From Mycobacterium aquaticum (GTDB lineage Bacteria; Actinomycetota; Actinomycetes; Mycobacteriales; Mycobacteriaceae), in the NCBI RefSeq assembly GCF_002086485.1, contig NZ_MVHF01000019.1, forward strand, positions 62,001 to 126,000: a stretch of DNA of 64,000 nt, read 5' to 3'. Shown here piece by piece: positions 1 through 8,732 of the stretch. Position 1 is the first letter of the stretch. Each line of letters opens with the position of its first letter. The notes beneath the pieces were generated by a model. It saw only the letters and a program-made list of their open reading frames with translations. It searched no databases and was not told where the DNA came from. The translations under genes and the position numbers were made by a program.

Positions 1-943
1 GCGGCAGCTCGCCGCGGAGCACGGCGAGGGCGTTGTCGGCGGCCAGCGTCGCCATGGCGGTTCGCGTCTCGATGGTGGCTGAGCCGAGATGCGGCACGAG
101 CGCGACGTTTCCGAGCTCAAGCAGCTCGGGATGCACCTCGGGCTCCCGCTCGAAGACGTCGAGACCCGCGCCGGCGATGGTGCCGTCACGCAACGCGGTG
201 GCCAGCGCCGCCTCGTCGACGATCGGGCCACGCGCCGTATTGACGAGGTAGGCGGAGCTCTTCATCGCGGAGAGCTGCTCGGCACCGATCAGGTGATGGG
301 TGGCCGGCCCGTAGGGGCAGTGCAGCGAGACGACGTCCGAGACCGCCAGCAGCTCATCGAGGTCAACCCGGCGCGCGCCGAGCTCGGCCGCGACGTCGGG
401 ATCGATCTCGCTGCGCGACTGGTAGACGACATCCATGCCGAACGCCTTGGCACGGCGGGCGGTCGCCTGGCCGATGCCACCCATGCCCACGATGCCCAGG
501 GTCTTGCCCTGCAGGCCGGTGCCGAGCAGGAAGAACATGCCCCACTTCCACGGCTGGCGGTCGCGGATGATGCGCTCACCTTCACCGAGTCGGCGCGTGG
601 CCATGAGGATGAGGGCGAACGCGATGTCGGCGGTCGCCTCTGTCAGCACGCCGGGCGTGTTCGTCGCAACCACGCCGCGCTCCCGGCACGCCGCGACGTC
701 GATGTTGTCGTAGCCCACGGCCACGTTCGCGACGACCTTGAGCTGAGGGCCTGCGGCGTCGAGCAGCTCGCCGTCGACGCGTTCGGTGAGCAGGGTCAGG
801 ATGGCGTCGGCGCCGGCCACGCTGCGCAGCAACTCATCGCGGCTGATCGACTCCGGACCCGGCCACGCGTCGACCTCGTGCTCGACGCGCAGCTTCTCGA
901 TGGCAGCGTCCGGAACTCGCCCGGTGACCACGACCCGGCTCAT
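1..943 (-). CDS. D-2-hydroxyacid dehydrogenase (NAD-dependent), C-terminus cut by window edge
   Basis: Reads leftward from an ATG at 943 and stays open to base 1, giving about 314 residues; the C-terminus lies outside the window. Family marks: a catalytic-domain N-terminus (SRVVVTGRVPDAAI), the Rossmann motif GIVGMGGIGQATARRA, then LVNTARGPIVDEAAL, AGLDVFEREPEV and PHLGSAT, with the catalytic Arg, Glu and His in the last three. This is the glyoxylate/hydroxypyruvate reductase type that reduces 2-oxoacids with NAD(P)H in the cytoplasm. Its start overlaps the stop of the upstream aminotransferase (ATGA), so the two are translationally coupled and probably act in sequence: transamination of an amino acid, then reduction of the oxoacid. 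The substrate cannot be read from sequence. An uninterrupted plus-strand frame over the same DNA is a codon-bias shadow. Confidence 0.88.
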   Translation of the reverse strand, partial: MSRVVVTGRVPDAAIEKLRVEHEVDAWPGPESISRDELLRSVAGADAILTLLTERVDGELLDAAGPQLKVVANVAVGYDNIDVAACRERGVVATNTPGVLTEATADIAFALILMATRRLGEGERIIRDRQPWKWGMFFLLGTGLQGKTLGIVGMGGIGQATARRAKAFGMDVVYQSRSEIDPDVAAELGARRVDLDELLAVSDVVSLHCPYGPATHHLIGAEQLSAMKSSAYLVNTARGPIVDEAALATALRDGTIAGAGLDVFEREPEVHPELLELGNVALVPHLGSATIETRTAMATLAADNALAVLRGELP

Positions 944-2139
944 TTGGCGCTGATCCACTCGTTCAGGCGGCCGAGGCCCTCGCGGATGTCGTCGACCTCG
1001 ATGCCCGAGTAGGCCAGACGGATGTACTGGCGCTCCTCGCCCGGCTGGCGGCGGCCGAAGTGCTCGCGCGTGCAGAACGAGACGCCGGTCTGGTGCAGTG
1101 CCACGGCGGCGAAGTCGCCGACCGCGGTGTAACCCATGCGATCCATGGCCTCGGTGACGTCGGGGAACAGGTAGAACGTCGAGTGGGGCACGGCAACATT
1201 CATACCCGGGATGGCGTTCACGGCTTCGCATGCGGCGTCGCGTCGCTCGCGCAGGACCTTGAGCATCTGCTGGACGGGCTCCTGGGTGCCGCGCAGCGCC
1301 TCGATGCCTGCCCACTGCACGTAGTGCGTCGTACATGACTCGTCATTGGTGTTGAGCGTGCTGAACACCTTCGCGAGGTCGACCGGCGCGACGGCACAGC
1401 CGAGGCGTGAGCCGGTCATCGCGAACTTCTTGCTGAACGTGTAGAGGATGACCGTGCGCTCGAGCATGCCGGGAAGCGACGCGATGGAGCTCGACACACC
1501 TTCATAGCGCGTCTCGAAGTAGGCCTCGTCGGAGAGCACCCAGAGATCGTGCTCCTGGGCGAGCTGCGCGATGGCCTCACGCTCGGCTGCCGTCGACTCC
1601 GCTGAGATGGGGTTCTGCAGGTCGTTGTAGATGATCGCCACCGTGTTGGGCGTGATCGAGGCCCGCAGTTGATCGAGGTCGATCGCGAAGCCCTCGTCGG
1701 TGGGGACGTAGCGGTACGGCAGCGCTGTGCCGCCGAGGTACTCGATCTGCGACTCGTAGATCGGGAAGCCCGGGTTCGGGTAGAGCACTTCCTGGCCGGG
1801 GTTCATGACGGTCTGCAGGAACTTCGTGATGACGGGCTTGCCTCCCGTCATCACGACGACGTTGTCGGGGGAGAGGTCGATGCTGCGGGCCGACCCCAGG
1901 TCGTCGGCGAGCGCCTCGCGCAGCTGGGGGATGCCGGGCCCGGGGCAGTAGCCCGTGTAGCCGTCGGCGATCGCCTTGTTCATCGCATCCACGATGTGTG
2001 GGGCCGTCGGGATGTTGATGTCGCCCAGGTGGAAGGGAAACACGCGGTGTCCCTTCGCCTTCCAGGCCGCGGCGGCCTGCGCGACGCTGAACGCCGTCTC
2101 GGTTCCCAGACGTTCGAGCCGGTGGGCGAGTTGCTGCAT
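940..2139 (-). CDS. PLP-dependent class I/II aminotransferase (AspC/AlaT-like)
   Basis: About 399 residues with the fold-type I signature: a conserved N-terminal HLGDINIPTAP, the GYCPGPGIPQLREALA substrate/PLP loop, YNDLQNP, SDEAYFETRYEG, and the PLP lysine in TFSKKFAMTGSRLG. It should move an amino group between an amino acid and a 2-oxoacid in the cytoplasm. I chose the ATG at 2139 because GAGGAG sits about 9 bases upstream; an in-frame ATG at 2202 would add 21 residues and lies only a few bases downstream of a TATACT box at 2220-2215 (minus strand), so a nearly leaderless longer form is possible. Operonic with the D-2-hydroxyacid dehydrogenase through a 4-base overlap. Substrate unassigned. 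Confidence 0.87.
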   Translation of the reverse strand: MQQLAHRLERLGTETAFSVAQAAAAWKAKGHRVFPFHLGDINIPTAPHIVDAMNKAIADGYTGYCPGPGIPQLREALADDLGSARSIDLSPDNVVVMTGGKPVITKFLQTVMNPGQEVLYPNPGFPIYESQIEYLGGTALPYRYVPTDEGFAIDLDQLRASITPNTVAIIYNDLQNPISAESTAAEREAIAQLAQEHDLWVLSDEAYFETRYEGVSSSIASLPGMLERTVILYTFSKKFAMTGSRLGCAVAPVDLAKVFSTLNTNDESCTTHYVQWAGIEALRGTQEPVQQMLKVLRERRDAACEAVNAIPGMNVAVPHSTFYLFPDVTEAMDRMGYTAVGDFAAVALHQTGVSFCTREHFGRRQPGEERQYIRLAYSGIEVDDIREGLGRLNEWISAK

Positions 2140-2191
2140 CCTGTCGTACTCCTCATCAGCTGAATCACGGCGGTGGCCGAGGGCATCGCCA

Positions 2192-2237
2192 TTGGTATAC
2201 ATTTGGCGTGCGACTAGTATATTACTGATGTATCAGA
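2192..2237 (-). promoter_or_regulatory. Probable promoter/operator of the aminotransferase-dehydrogenase pair (GntR-like half-sites)
   Basis: AT-rich tract in otherwise GC-rich DNA. It contains TGGTATACAT at 2193-2202, a minus-strand -10-like TATACT at 2220-2215, and the short palindrome TGATGTATCA at 2226-2235. GTATAC-type palindromes are typical of GntR-family operators; no GntR gene is present in the window, so the regulator is unknown. Confidence 0.4.
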
Positions 2238-2410
2238 ACGTCGAGAGGTCAAAGCGGGTGAATTCCGCACGTCTCAGGGGCCTGGGCGCGCATCGTCATC
2301 GCGCCGGGGCAAGTGCAAGGGCTCTCAGTGCTGGAATCCTGGCCCGCGACGTCTCTCGGGGTCGACGGGTGCACCGGCCGGTGTCGGATCCGCCGCTCTG
2401 GCGGCGTTAG

Positions 2411-2588
2411 GTCGAAAAGGATTGGTGCGCAGCAGGTTTCGTGGGCCTACTACGCAATACTCGACCGCGCGCCCGACCCGGAGGCGAGCACGCGGGAGGT
2501 GGGGCGGCAGCTCACCGCGATCGGCGTTGACATCGCCGCCGACGCCCTGCGGGCGAGCGGCCTATGGCCGTCGAAAAGGCTGGGCCGG
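2411..2588 (+). pseudogene. Coding-like remnant, unidentified
   Basis: Between 2140 and 2588 there is no complete gene. One plus-strand frame over about 2420-2580 looks genuinely coding: it encodes WAYYAILDRAPDPEAS followed by TREVGRQLTAIGVDIAADAL, with good mycobacterial codon usage and a plausible helix-turn-helix-like rhythm. It has no convincing start and runs into antisense of the downstream lipoprotein gene, so it looks like the surviving piece of a truncated gene, perhaps from a mobile element or phage. I do not recognise the family. Confidence 0.3.
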
Positions 2589-3002
2589 TCAGCCCTTGTT
2601 GACCGTGTTGTTGTTACCGGTGTTGGACACCTTCGGGTCGCCGGCCTTGTAGGTCACGGTGTTGTTGAACCCGAGCACGGCCAGATCCTTGTCGATCTTC
2701 TCGAAGGTGATCTTGTTGTCGGAGCCGCCGATGTTGACGCTGGAGCACGTGCCCTTGACGGTCAGCGTGTTGTTGGTGCCGCCGATCGTGAGCGATTTGC
2801 CACTGGCGCAATCGATGTCGGCCGTGGTGCCGACCGACGCGTAGTTGATGGTGTTGCCGATCTCGACGTTGAGGCCCGACGTGCCGGCCGTCGCGGACGG
2901 TGAAGAGTTCTTGTTGTCCGATCCGCCGCCGCACGCGGACAGCGCGACAACGGCGGCACCTGCCGCGACAACGCCGATGATCCCGGTGGTGTAGCTATGC
3001 AT
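2589..3002 (-). CDS. DUF3060 lipoprotein (Rv0679c-like)
   Basis: 137 residues. A hydrophobic signal ends in the lipobox LSAC (Cys near residue 24), so the protein should be lipidated and anchored outside the membrane. The mature part is a short beta-repeat domain rich in Asn, Thr and Gly (NTLTVKGTC, GGSDNKITF, GFNNTVTY, GNNNTV) with two cysteines, the pattern of DUF3060. Start ATG at 3002 is preceded by GTGAGAGA. A second DUF3060 protein lies just upstream on the same strand. In M. tuberculosis a similar pair (Rv0679c/Rv0680c) lies near rpsL, so this is probably that pair by synteny. Function unknown; a cell-envelope role is inference. Confidence 0.82.
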   Translation of the reverse strand: MHSYTTGIIGVVAAGAAVVALSACGGGSDNKNSSPSATAGTSGLNVEIGNTINYASVGTTADIDCASGKSLTIGGTNNTLTVKGTCSSVNIGGSDNKITFEKIDKDLAVLGFNNTVTYKAGDPKVSNTGNNNTVNKG

Positions 3003-3020
3003 GTTCTCTCACTTTCCGTA

Positions 3021-3404
3021 TCAGGCGGGTACGCGATCCAGCCGGTTCGTCATCCCGAGCTCACGGCCACGGTCGACCAGGACCGGGTCCCCGCCCTTGA
3101 AGAACACGGTCTGATCGAAGCCGTAGACCGTGACGTCGTTGATGACGTTGTCGGCGACGATCGTGTTCGACGATCCCTGCACCGTGATGGCATAACAGGT
3201 TCCGAGGGCGGTGACCGTGTTGCCGGTGCCGTTCACGAACAACGTCGCGCCGTTGCAGTCGATGGTCTGGTTGATGCCCTGCCCTGTGATGTGGGTGTCG
3301 CCGTCCTTGGCGGAGGCCTGGGTTACACCCGCGGTCAGCGCCAGCGGCACCGCGATCAAGCCCGCACTCAATCTTCGGCACGCAGCTGTCCAACGCACGG
3401 TCAT
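3021..3404 (-). CDS. DUF3060 secreted protein (Rv0680c-like)
   Basis: 127 residues from the ATG at 3404, chosen because GAAGGGGA stands directly upstream; a much longer in-frame extension exists but would start inside the neighbouring plus-strand lipoprotein gene. The N-terminus is a Sec signal peptide (basic, then LSAGLIAVPLALTAG, cleavage around QASA). The mature domain repeats the pattern of the neighbour: TIDCNGATLFVNGTGNTV, LGTCYAITVQGSSNTIV, VYGFDQTVFFKGGDPV. It has no lipobox, so it is exported rather than lipidated. It is 18 bases upstream of the DUF3060 lipoprotein and likely cotranscribed with it. Confidence 0.8.
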   Translation of the reverse strand: MTVRWTAACRRLSAGLIAVPLALTAGVTQASAKDGDTHITGQGINQTIDCNGATLFVNGTGNTVTALGTCYAITVQGSSNTIVADNVINDVTVYGFDQTVFFKGGDPVLVDRGRELGMTNRLDRVPA

Positions 3405-3548
3405 TCCCCTTCGTCCGAATCCGGTGCAACGACATCCGATGCAGGGAAGCGTACGTTGCGCCGCCATCGGTTCGGCAGTGCTTGGGCGGTTCGGTGTACC
3501 CGGTCGACCAGTCGCGGGAGTTCGCAGTGCTCGGTAGCGTGTTGTCCG

Positions 3549-4100
3549 ATGCGTCGGCGTGTTGTGGAGGCTGCTGCCGTGGCGGTCACCGCGATAATGA
3601 CTGTCGCGGGGTGCTCGCACACCGTCAGCGGGACGGCGCAGCGGGCCGATTCCGGCGGCGCAGGCACCGACCGCGGTTATGGATATCTCGACGACAGATG
3701 CGGTCTGCTGACCGACAGCTCGGTCCAGGAACTGCTCAAAGCCGACCACATCGTCCGTCCCTACAGCGGCGCGGTCTGCCAGTACGTGCTGTCACGCAAG
3801 GCCGATGCCAACGCGTCGCCCGTCATGCTCGATGTCGTCTTCTCGTGGTTCGAGTCAGGATCCTTGGAGCGCGAACGGGCGGTGGCGCAGGAGCGCAAGG
3901 CGCAGATCACCGACACCGTCGTCGAGCGTCATCAGGCGTTCCTGGCGCGCCGCGACATCACCGGCGCGGCCTGCGCTGCGACTGCCGCGGCGGGCTCGGG
4001 CGTCTTGAGCTGGTGGGTGCAGTACCGCGGGCAGAACAGCGGCGACCCGTGCAAGGACGCCCAGATGCTGCTCTCCAAGACCCTGCAGGCGGAGCTCTGA
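3549..4100 (+). CDS. DUF3558-type lipoprotein
   Basis: 183 residues. The signal sequence ends in VAGC (Cys near residue 22), a lipobox. The mature part (LDDRCGLLTDSSVQELL ... CQYVLSRK ... LSWWVQYRG ... DPCKDAQMLLSKTL) has four spaced cysteines and the aromatic core typical of mycobacterial DUF3558 lipoproteins. The start ATG at 3549 places the signal peptide correctly; longer in-frame readings would overlap the divergent DUF3060 gene. It is followed after one base by a second DUF3558 lipoprotein, so the two form an operon. Function unknown. Confidence 0.78.
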   Translation: MRRRVVEAAAVAVTAIMTVAGCSHTVSGTAQRADSGGAGTDRGYGYLDDRCGLLTDSSVQELLKADHIVRPYSGAVCQYVLSRKADANASPVMLDVVFSWFESGSLERERAVAQERKAQITDTVVERHQAFLARRDITGAACAATAAAGSGVLSWWVQYRGQNSGDPCKDAQMLLSKTLQAEL

Positions 4101-4101
4101 C

Positions 4102-4617
4102 ATGGCGTCGCGAACACTGGTCCTCGGCGTCGCCGTCGGCGCTGCGGTTCTGACCGCGTGCGGACCGTCCGAGCAGGCCGAACAACCCGCCGCGCCACCA
4201 CCTGCTGGCGGCTTCCACTCCGTGGACTGCAACGGCATCACCGATGCCGATGTGGCCAAGGCCGCGGGCTCGATGTTCACCAAGGCGGTGGTCAGTGACA
4301 CCGGCTGCTTCTGGCAGGAGAACACCCTGCTGGGCACCTTCGGTGCCGGCATGGGCATCTCGACCTGGTGGTACCGAGGCAGTGACATGGACGCCGAGCG
4401 GACGTTGGAAGAACGCGCCGGACGCACGCTGACCGAAGTGTCCATCAACGGCAACAAGGGGTTCAGGGCCCAGGACGCCAATGTCTGCAGCATCTATGTC
4501 AGCAAGGGCAGTGACGTCATCACCTGGTCGATCCAGTCGATGAACCCTGCTGTTCTGCCCGATCTGTGCACCGTCACCGGGCAACTCGCCCAAGTCAGCC
4601 AGGACCGCGTGAACTGA
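4102..4617 (+). CDS. DUF3558-type lipoprotein
   Basis: 171 residues with lipobox LTAC (Cys at residue 20) after a short signal peptide, a Pro-rich linker, then FHSVDCNGITDADVAKAAG, TGCFWQENTLLG, STWWYRGSD, and CSIYVSKGSDVITWSI ending LPDLCTVTGQLA. The Cys spacing and the trailing cysteine helix match DUF3558. The upstream paralog stops at 4100, one base before this ATG, which suggests translational coupling and possibly a heteromeric envelope complex (inference). A TetR gene follows 100 bases downstream with its own ribosome-binding site. Confidence 0.8.
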   Translation: MASRTLVLGVAVGAAVLTACGPSEQAEQPAAPPPAGGFHSVDCNGITDADVAKAAGSMFTKAVVSDTGCFWQENTLLGTFGAGMGISTWWYRGSDMDAERTLEERAGRTLTEVSINGNKGFRAQDANVCSIYVSKGSDVITWSIQSMNPAVLPDLCTVTGQLAQVSQDRVN

Positions 4618-4717
4618 CGTTTGCGGACAGGGAACGGCTAGAGTTTCACCGCGACCCAGTTCAGGGTCTTTTCCCGTCGACCAGAAACGTCCGTCGACCC
4701 GATCAGGTGGAGCCCAC

Positions 4718-5332
4718 ATGTCAACTCGGCCGGAATCGCAGGCGGCCGGTGGCCGACCGCGCCCGGCGCGGACCACCCGGCTCAGCCGCGATGCGATCGT
4801 GAACGCCGCCTTGACGTTCCTCGACCGCGACGGCTGGGACGCGTTGACCATCAACGCGCTGGCCAGCCAGCTCGGCACCAAGGGGCCATCGCTCTACAAC
4901 CACGTCGACAGCCTGGAAGACCTGCGCCGCACGGTCCGGATGCGCGTCATCGACGACATCATCGGGATGTTGAACACCGTGGGGCAGGGCCGCACCCGCG
5001 AAGACGCGATCGTGGCCATGGCCAGCGCGTACCGCAGCTACGCCCATCACCATCCGGGCCGGTATTCGGCCTTCACCCGCATGCCGTTCGGGGGCGACGA
5101 TCCGCAGTACTCCGCGGCCACGAAGGCGGCCGCCGGACCGGTGATCGACGTCCTGGCCTCGTTCGGGCTGGAAGGGGAGGACGCGTTCTACGCGGCACTG
5201 GAATTCTGGTCGGCCCTGCACGGTTTTGTACTGCTGGAGATGACCGGCGTGATGGACGATATTGACACCGATGCGGTGTTCACCGACATGCTGCTGCGCC
5301 TGGCGTCCGGCATGCAGCGTCGACAGGCGTAG
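4718..5332 (+). CDS. TetR/AcrR-family transcriptional regulator (Rv0681-like)
   Basis: 204 residues. The N-terminal helix-turn-helix is at about residues 25-70 (LSRDAIVNAALTFLDRDGWD ... LASQLGTKGPSLYNHV); the all-helical ligand domain follows (SAYRSYAHHHPGRYSAFTRM ... FWSALHGFVLLEM). Start ATG at 4718 follows GGTGGAGCCCAC. M. tuberculosis has a TetR gene (Rv0681) immediately before rpsL, so this is likely the ortholog. Ligand and targets cannot be read; the divergent-looking envelope genes upstream or its own promoter are candidates. Confidence 0.85.
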   Translation: MSTRPESQAAGGRPRPARTTRLSRDAIVNAALTFLDRDGWDALTINALASQLGTKGPSLYNHVDSLEDLRRTVRMRVIDDIIGMLNTVGQGRTREDAIVAMASAYRSYAHHHPGRYSAFTRMPFGGDDPQYSAATKAAAGPVIDVLASFGLEGEDAFYAALEFWSALHGFVLLEMTGVMDDIDTDAVFTDMLLRLASGMQRRQA

Positions 5333-5366
5333 GCTCTGACCTGCGATTAGTCGACTGCGCACGAGT

Positions 5367-5396
5367 TTGGTTCGTCGCGGTCGGCCCTGGTATTGT
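5367..5396 (+). promoter_or_regulatory. Candidate str-operon promoter
   Basis: TTGGTT at 5367-5372 and TATTGT at 5391-5396 are separated by 18 bases, a reasonable SigA promoter. Transcription would start near 5403 and give a leader of about 210 bases before rpsL. The leader (5403-5613) contains no gene that I can support. Confidence 0.45.
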
Positions 5397-5613
5397 GGTG
5401 GATCGTGCCTGGCCGGAAAGGCGCATGCGGCTAAGTGTTTCGCAAGCGTGCCCGCACGCCGGGCCAATTCGCATGTCTTACCAGCATCGGAATTTCTCCG
5501 GTGTGAGCACGTGCGACACGCCCGATCGCGGGGTACGCGACTCGGGGGTAACCGCAGTACAGAGACTTGAAGAACAACAGAGCAGCACAAAGCAACACAC
5601 AGAAAGCCGGTAC

Positions 5614-5988
5614 ATGCCAACCATCAACCAGCTGGTCCGCAAGGGTCGCCGCGACAAGGTCGCGAAGGTCAAGACCGCGGCCCTCAAGGGCAGCCCGCAG
5701 CGCCGCGGCGTGTGCACCCGCGTGTACACCACCACCCCGAAGAAGCCGAACTCGGCGCTTCGTAAGGTCGCCCGCGTGAAGCTGACCAGTGGCGTTGAGG
5801 TCACCGCTTACATCCCGGGTGAGGGTCACAACCTGCAGGAGCACTCGATGGTGCTGGTGCGTGGTGGTCGTGTGAAGGACCTCCCCGGTGTCCGTTACAA
5901 GATCATCCGCGGGTCGCTGGACACCCAGGGTGTCAAGAACCGCAAGCAGGCCCGTAGCCGTTACGGCGCCAAGAAGGAGAAGAGCTGA
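5614..5988 (+). CDS. rpsL: 30S ribosomal protein S12
   Basis: 124 residues (MPTINQLVRKGRR ... ARSRYGAKKEKS), full family length. S12 sits at the decoding centre and controls accuracy. Both residues whose mutation gives streptomycin resistance in mycobacteria are wild type: Lys43 (in TTTPKKPNS) and Lys88 (in RGGRVKDLPG). First gene of the str operon; its TGA shares a base with the ATG of rpsG (TGATG). Confidence 0.98.
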   Translation: MPTINQLVRKGRRDKVAKVKTAALKGSPQRRGVCTRVYTTTPKKPNSALRKVARVKLTSGVEVTAYIPGEGHNLQEHSMVLVRGGRVKDLPGVRYKIIRGSLDTQGVKNRKQARSRYGAKKEKS

Positions 5989-6458
5989 TGCCGCGCAAGG
6001 GTCCCGCGCCGAAGCGTCCGTTGGTCAACGATCCGGTCTACGGGTCGCAGCTGGTCACCCAGCTGGTCAACAAGGTTCTGCTGGACGGCAAGAAGTCGCT
6101 GGCCGAGCGCATCGTCTACGGTGCGCTGGAGCAGGCCCGTGACAAGACCGGCACCGATCCGGTCGTCACCCTCAAGCGTGCGCTCGACAACGTCAAGCCC
6201 GCCCTCGAGGTGCGTAGCCGCCGCGTCGGTGGCGCCACCTACCAGGTCCCGGTCGAGGTTCGCCCCGATCGCTCCACCACGCTGGCACTGCGCTGGCTGG
6301 TGAGCTTCTCCAAGGCCCGTCGCGAGAAGACCATGGTCGAGCGGCTCGCCAACGAGATCCTCGACGCGAGCAACGGCCTTGGCGCCGCTGTGAAGCGTCG
6401 TGAGGACACTCACAAGATGGCCGAAGCGAACCGGGCTTTCGCGCACTACCGCTGGTGA
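5988..6458 (+). CDS. rpsG: 30S ribosomal protein S7
   Basis: 156 residues (MPRKGPAPKRPLVNDP ... NRAFAHYRW), full length. S7 nucleates assembly of the 30S head and contacts the mRNA exit region. Starts on the base shared with the rpsL stop, so translation is coupled. An 88-base spacer separates it from fusA. Confidence 0.98.
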   Translation: MPRKGPAPKRPLVNDPVYGSQLVTQLVNKVLLDGKKSLAERIVYGALEQARDKTGTDPVVTLKRALDNVKPALEVRSRRVGGATYQVPVEVRPDRSTTLALRWLVSFSKARREKTMVERLANEILDASNGLGAAVKRREDTHKMAEANRAFAHYRW

Positions 6459-6546
6459 TGTCCGCCCTCCGGGCGTCCAGTGTCGGACGCCCGTGAGGGT
6501 GCATCCGAACACCTAATCAAGCAAGCGAAAGAGTGGGAAGACTTCC

Positions 6547-8649
6547 GTGGCACAGGACGTGCTGACTGACCTGAGCAAGGTCCGCAACATCGGCATCATG
6601 GCGCACATCGACGCCGGCAAGACGACGACGACCGAGCGCATCCTCTACTACACCGGCGTCAACTACAAGATCGGTGAGACGCACGACGGTGCCTCCACGA
6701 CCGACTGGATGGAGCAGGAGCAGGAGCGGGGTATCACCATTACCTCCGCCGCTGTGACGTGCTTCTGGAACGGCAACCAGATCAACATCATCGACACCCC
6801 CGGGCACGTCGACTTCACCGTTGAGGTGGAGCGCAGCCTTCGTGTGCTCGATGGCGCCGTGGCCGTGTTCGACGGCAAGGAAGGCGTGGAGCCGCAGTCC
6901 GAGCAAGTGTGGCGTCAGGCCGACAAGTACGACGTGCCGCGTATCTGCTTCGTCAACAAGATGGACAAGCTGGGTGCGGACTTCTACTTCACCGTGCAGA
7001 CCATCAAGGACCGCCTCGGCGCCAAGCCGCTGGTGATTCAGCTGCCGATCGGTGCCGAGAACGACTTCGAGGGCATCGTCGACCTGGTCGAGATGAACGC
7101 CAAGGTCTGGCGCGGCGAGACCAAGCTCGGCGAGAGCTACGAGACCGTCGAGATCCCCGCGGATCTGGCCGAGCGGGCCGCTGAGTACCGCAGCGAACTG
7201 CTGGATACCGTCGCCGAGACCGACGAGGCGCTCCTGGAGAAGTACCTCGGTGGCGAAGAGCTCACCATCGACGAGATCAAGGGCGCGATCCGCAAGCTGA
7301 CCGTGTCCAGCGAGCTCTACCCGGTGCTGTGCGGCAGCGCGTTCAAGAACAAGGGCGTGCAGCCCATGCTCGACGCGGTCATCGACTACCTGCCCTCGCC
7401 GCTGGACGTCGAGTCGGTCCGTGGCCACGCCCCGGGCAAGGAGGACGAGGAGATCCTGCGTCGTCCGTCCACCGACGAGCCGTTCGCTGCGCTGGCGTTC
7501 AAGATCGCCGTGCACCCGTTCTTCGGCAAGCTGACCTACGTGCGTGTGTACTCGGGCAAGGTCGAGTCGGGCGCCCAGGTCATCAACGCCACCAAGGGCA
7601 AGAAGGAGCGTCTGGGCAAGCTGTTCCAGATGCACGCCAACAAGGAGAACCCGGTCGAGACGGCCTCTGCGGGCCACATCTACGCGGTGATCGGCCTCAA
7701 GGACACCACCACCGGTGACACCCTGAGCGACGCGAACAACCAGGTCGTGCTGGAGTCGATGACCTTCCCGGACCCGGTTATCGAGGTGGCCATCGAGCCC
7801 AAGACCAAGAGTGACCAGGAGAAGCTGGGCACCGCGATCCAGAAGCTCGCCGAAGAGGATCCCACCTTCAAGGTGCACCTGGACCAGGAGACCGGCCAGA
7901 CCGTCATCGGCGGCATGGGCGAGCTTCACCTGGACATCCTGGTGGACCGCATGCGTCGCGAGTTCAAGGTCGAGGCCAACGTCGGTAAGCCGCAGGTGGC
8001 CTACCGCGAGACCATCCGCCGCAAGGTGGAGAAGGTCGAGTACACCCACAAGAAGCAGACGGGTGGCTCGGGCCAGTTCGCGAAGGTGCTCATCGACCTC
8101 GAGCCGTTCCACGGCGAGGACGGTGCGACCTACGAGTTCGAGAACAAGGTCACCGGTGGCCGCATCCCGCGCGAGTACATCCCTTCGGTGGATGCCGGTG
8201 CGCAGGACGCCATGCAGTACGGCGTGCTCGCCGGCTACCCGCTGGTGAACGTGAAGGTCACCCTGCTCGACGGCGCCTACCACGAGGTCGACTCCTCGGA
8301 AATGGCATTCAAGGTTGCCGGCTCGCAGGTGCTGAAGAAGGCCGCTCAGGCCGCTCAGCCGGTCATTCTCGAGCCCATCATGGCTGTCGAGGTCACCACG
8401 CCCGAGGACTACATGGGCGACGTGATCGGCGACTTGAACTCCCGCCGTGGTCAGATCCAGGCCATGGAGGAGCGCAGTGGTGCGCGCGTCGTCAAGGCGC
8501 AGGTTCCGCTGTCGGAGATGTTCGGCTACGTCGGCGACCTCCGGTCGAAGACGCAGGGCCGGGCGAACTACTCCATGGTGTTCGATTCGTACGCCGAGGT
8601 TCCGGCGAACGTGTCGAAGGAGATCATTGCGAAGGCGACGGGTCAGTAA
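6547..8649 (+). CDS. fusA: Elongation factor G
   Basis: 700 residues starting at GTG 6547 behind GTGGGAAG. GTPase motifs are all present: G1 AHIDAGKTT at about 19-27, GITIT, G3 DTPGH near 82-86 and G4 NKMD near 136. Domains II-V follow, including the conserved GGMGELHLDI. EF-G drives ribosomal translocation. The 728-codon open frame on the opposite strand is a codon-bias shadow. Confidence 0.98.
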   Translation: MAQDVLTDLSKVRNIGIMAHIDAGKTTTTERILYYTGVNYKIGETHDGASTTDWMEQEQERGITITSAAVTCFWNGNQINIIDTPGHVDFTVEVERSLRVLDGAVAVFDGKEGVEPQSEQVWRQADKYDVPRICFVNKMDKLGADFYFTVQTIKDRLGAKPLVIQLPIGAENDFEGIVDLVEMNAKVWRGETKLGESYETVEIPADLAERAAEYRSELLDTVAETDEALLEKYLGGEELTIDEIKGAIRKLTVSSELYPVLCGSAFKNKGVQPMLDAVIDYLPSPLDVESVRGHAPGKEDEEILRRPSTDEPFAALAFKIAVHPFFGKLTYVRVYSGKVESGAQVINATKGKKERLGKLFQMHANKENPVETASAGHIYAVIGLKDTTTGDTLSDANNQVVLESMTFPDPVIEVAIEPKTKSDQEKLGTAIQKLAEEDPTFKVHLDQETGQTVIGGMGELHLDILVDRMRREFKVEANVGKPQVAYRETIRRKVEKVEYTHKKQTGGSGQFAKVLIDLEPFHGEDGATYEFENKVTGGRIPREYIPSVDAGAQDAMQYGVLAGYPLVNVKVTLLDGAYHEVDSSEMAFKVAGSQVLKKAAQAAQPVILEPIMAVEVTTPEDYMGDVIGDLNSRRGQIQAMEERSGARVVKAQVPLSEMFGYVGDLRSKTQGRANYSMVFDSYAEVPANVSKEIIAKATGQ

Positions 8650-8732
8650 CCCGGTAGCCTCGCAGACCGCACAACTGAACACATCAACACTGCTTAAGTA
8701 CAAGCACCAACACAGTCCAGGAGGACACCACA

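Noticed and set aside
89..1012. 307-codon plus-strand frame over the left edge
   Set aside because: The minus strand encodes a complete Rossmann-fold dehydrogenase across the same bases.
6517..8703. 728-codon open frame antisense to fusA
   Set aside because: Mirror of the biased codon usage of fusA (His/Leu/Val/Asp-rich, no family motifs); no promoter or ribosome-binding site.
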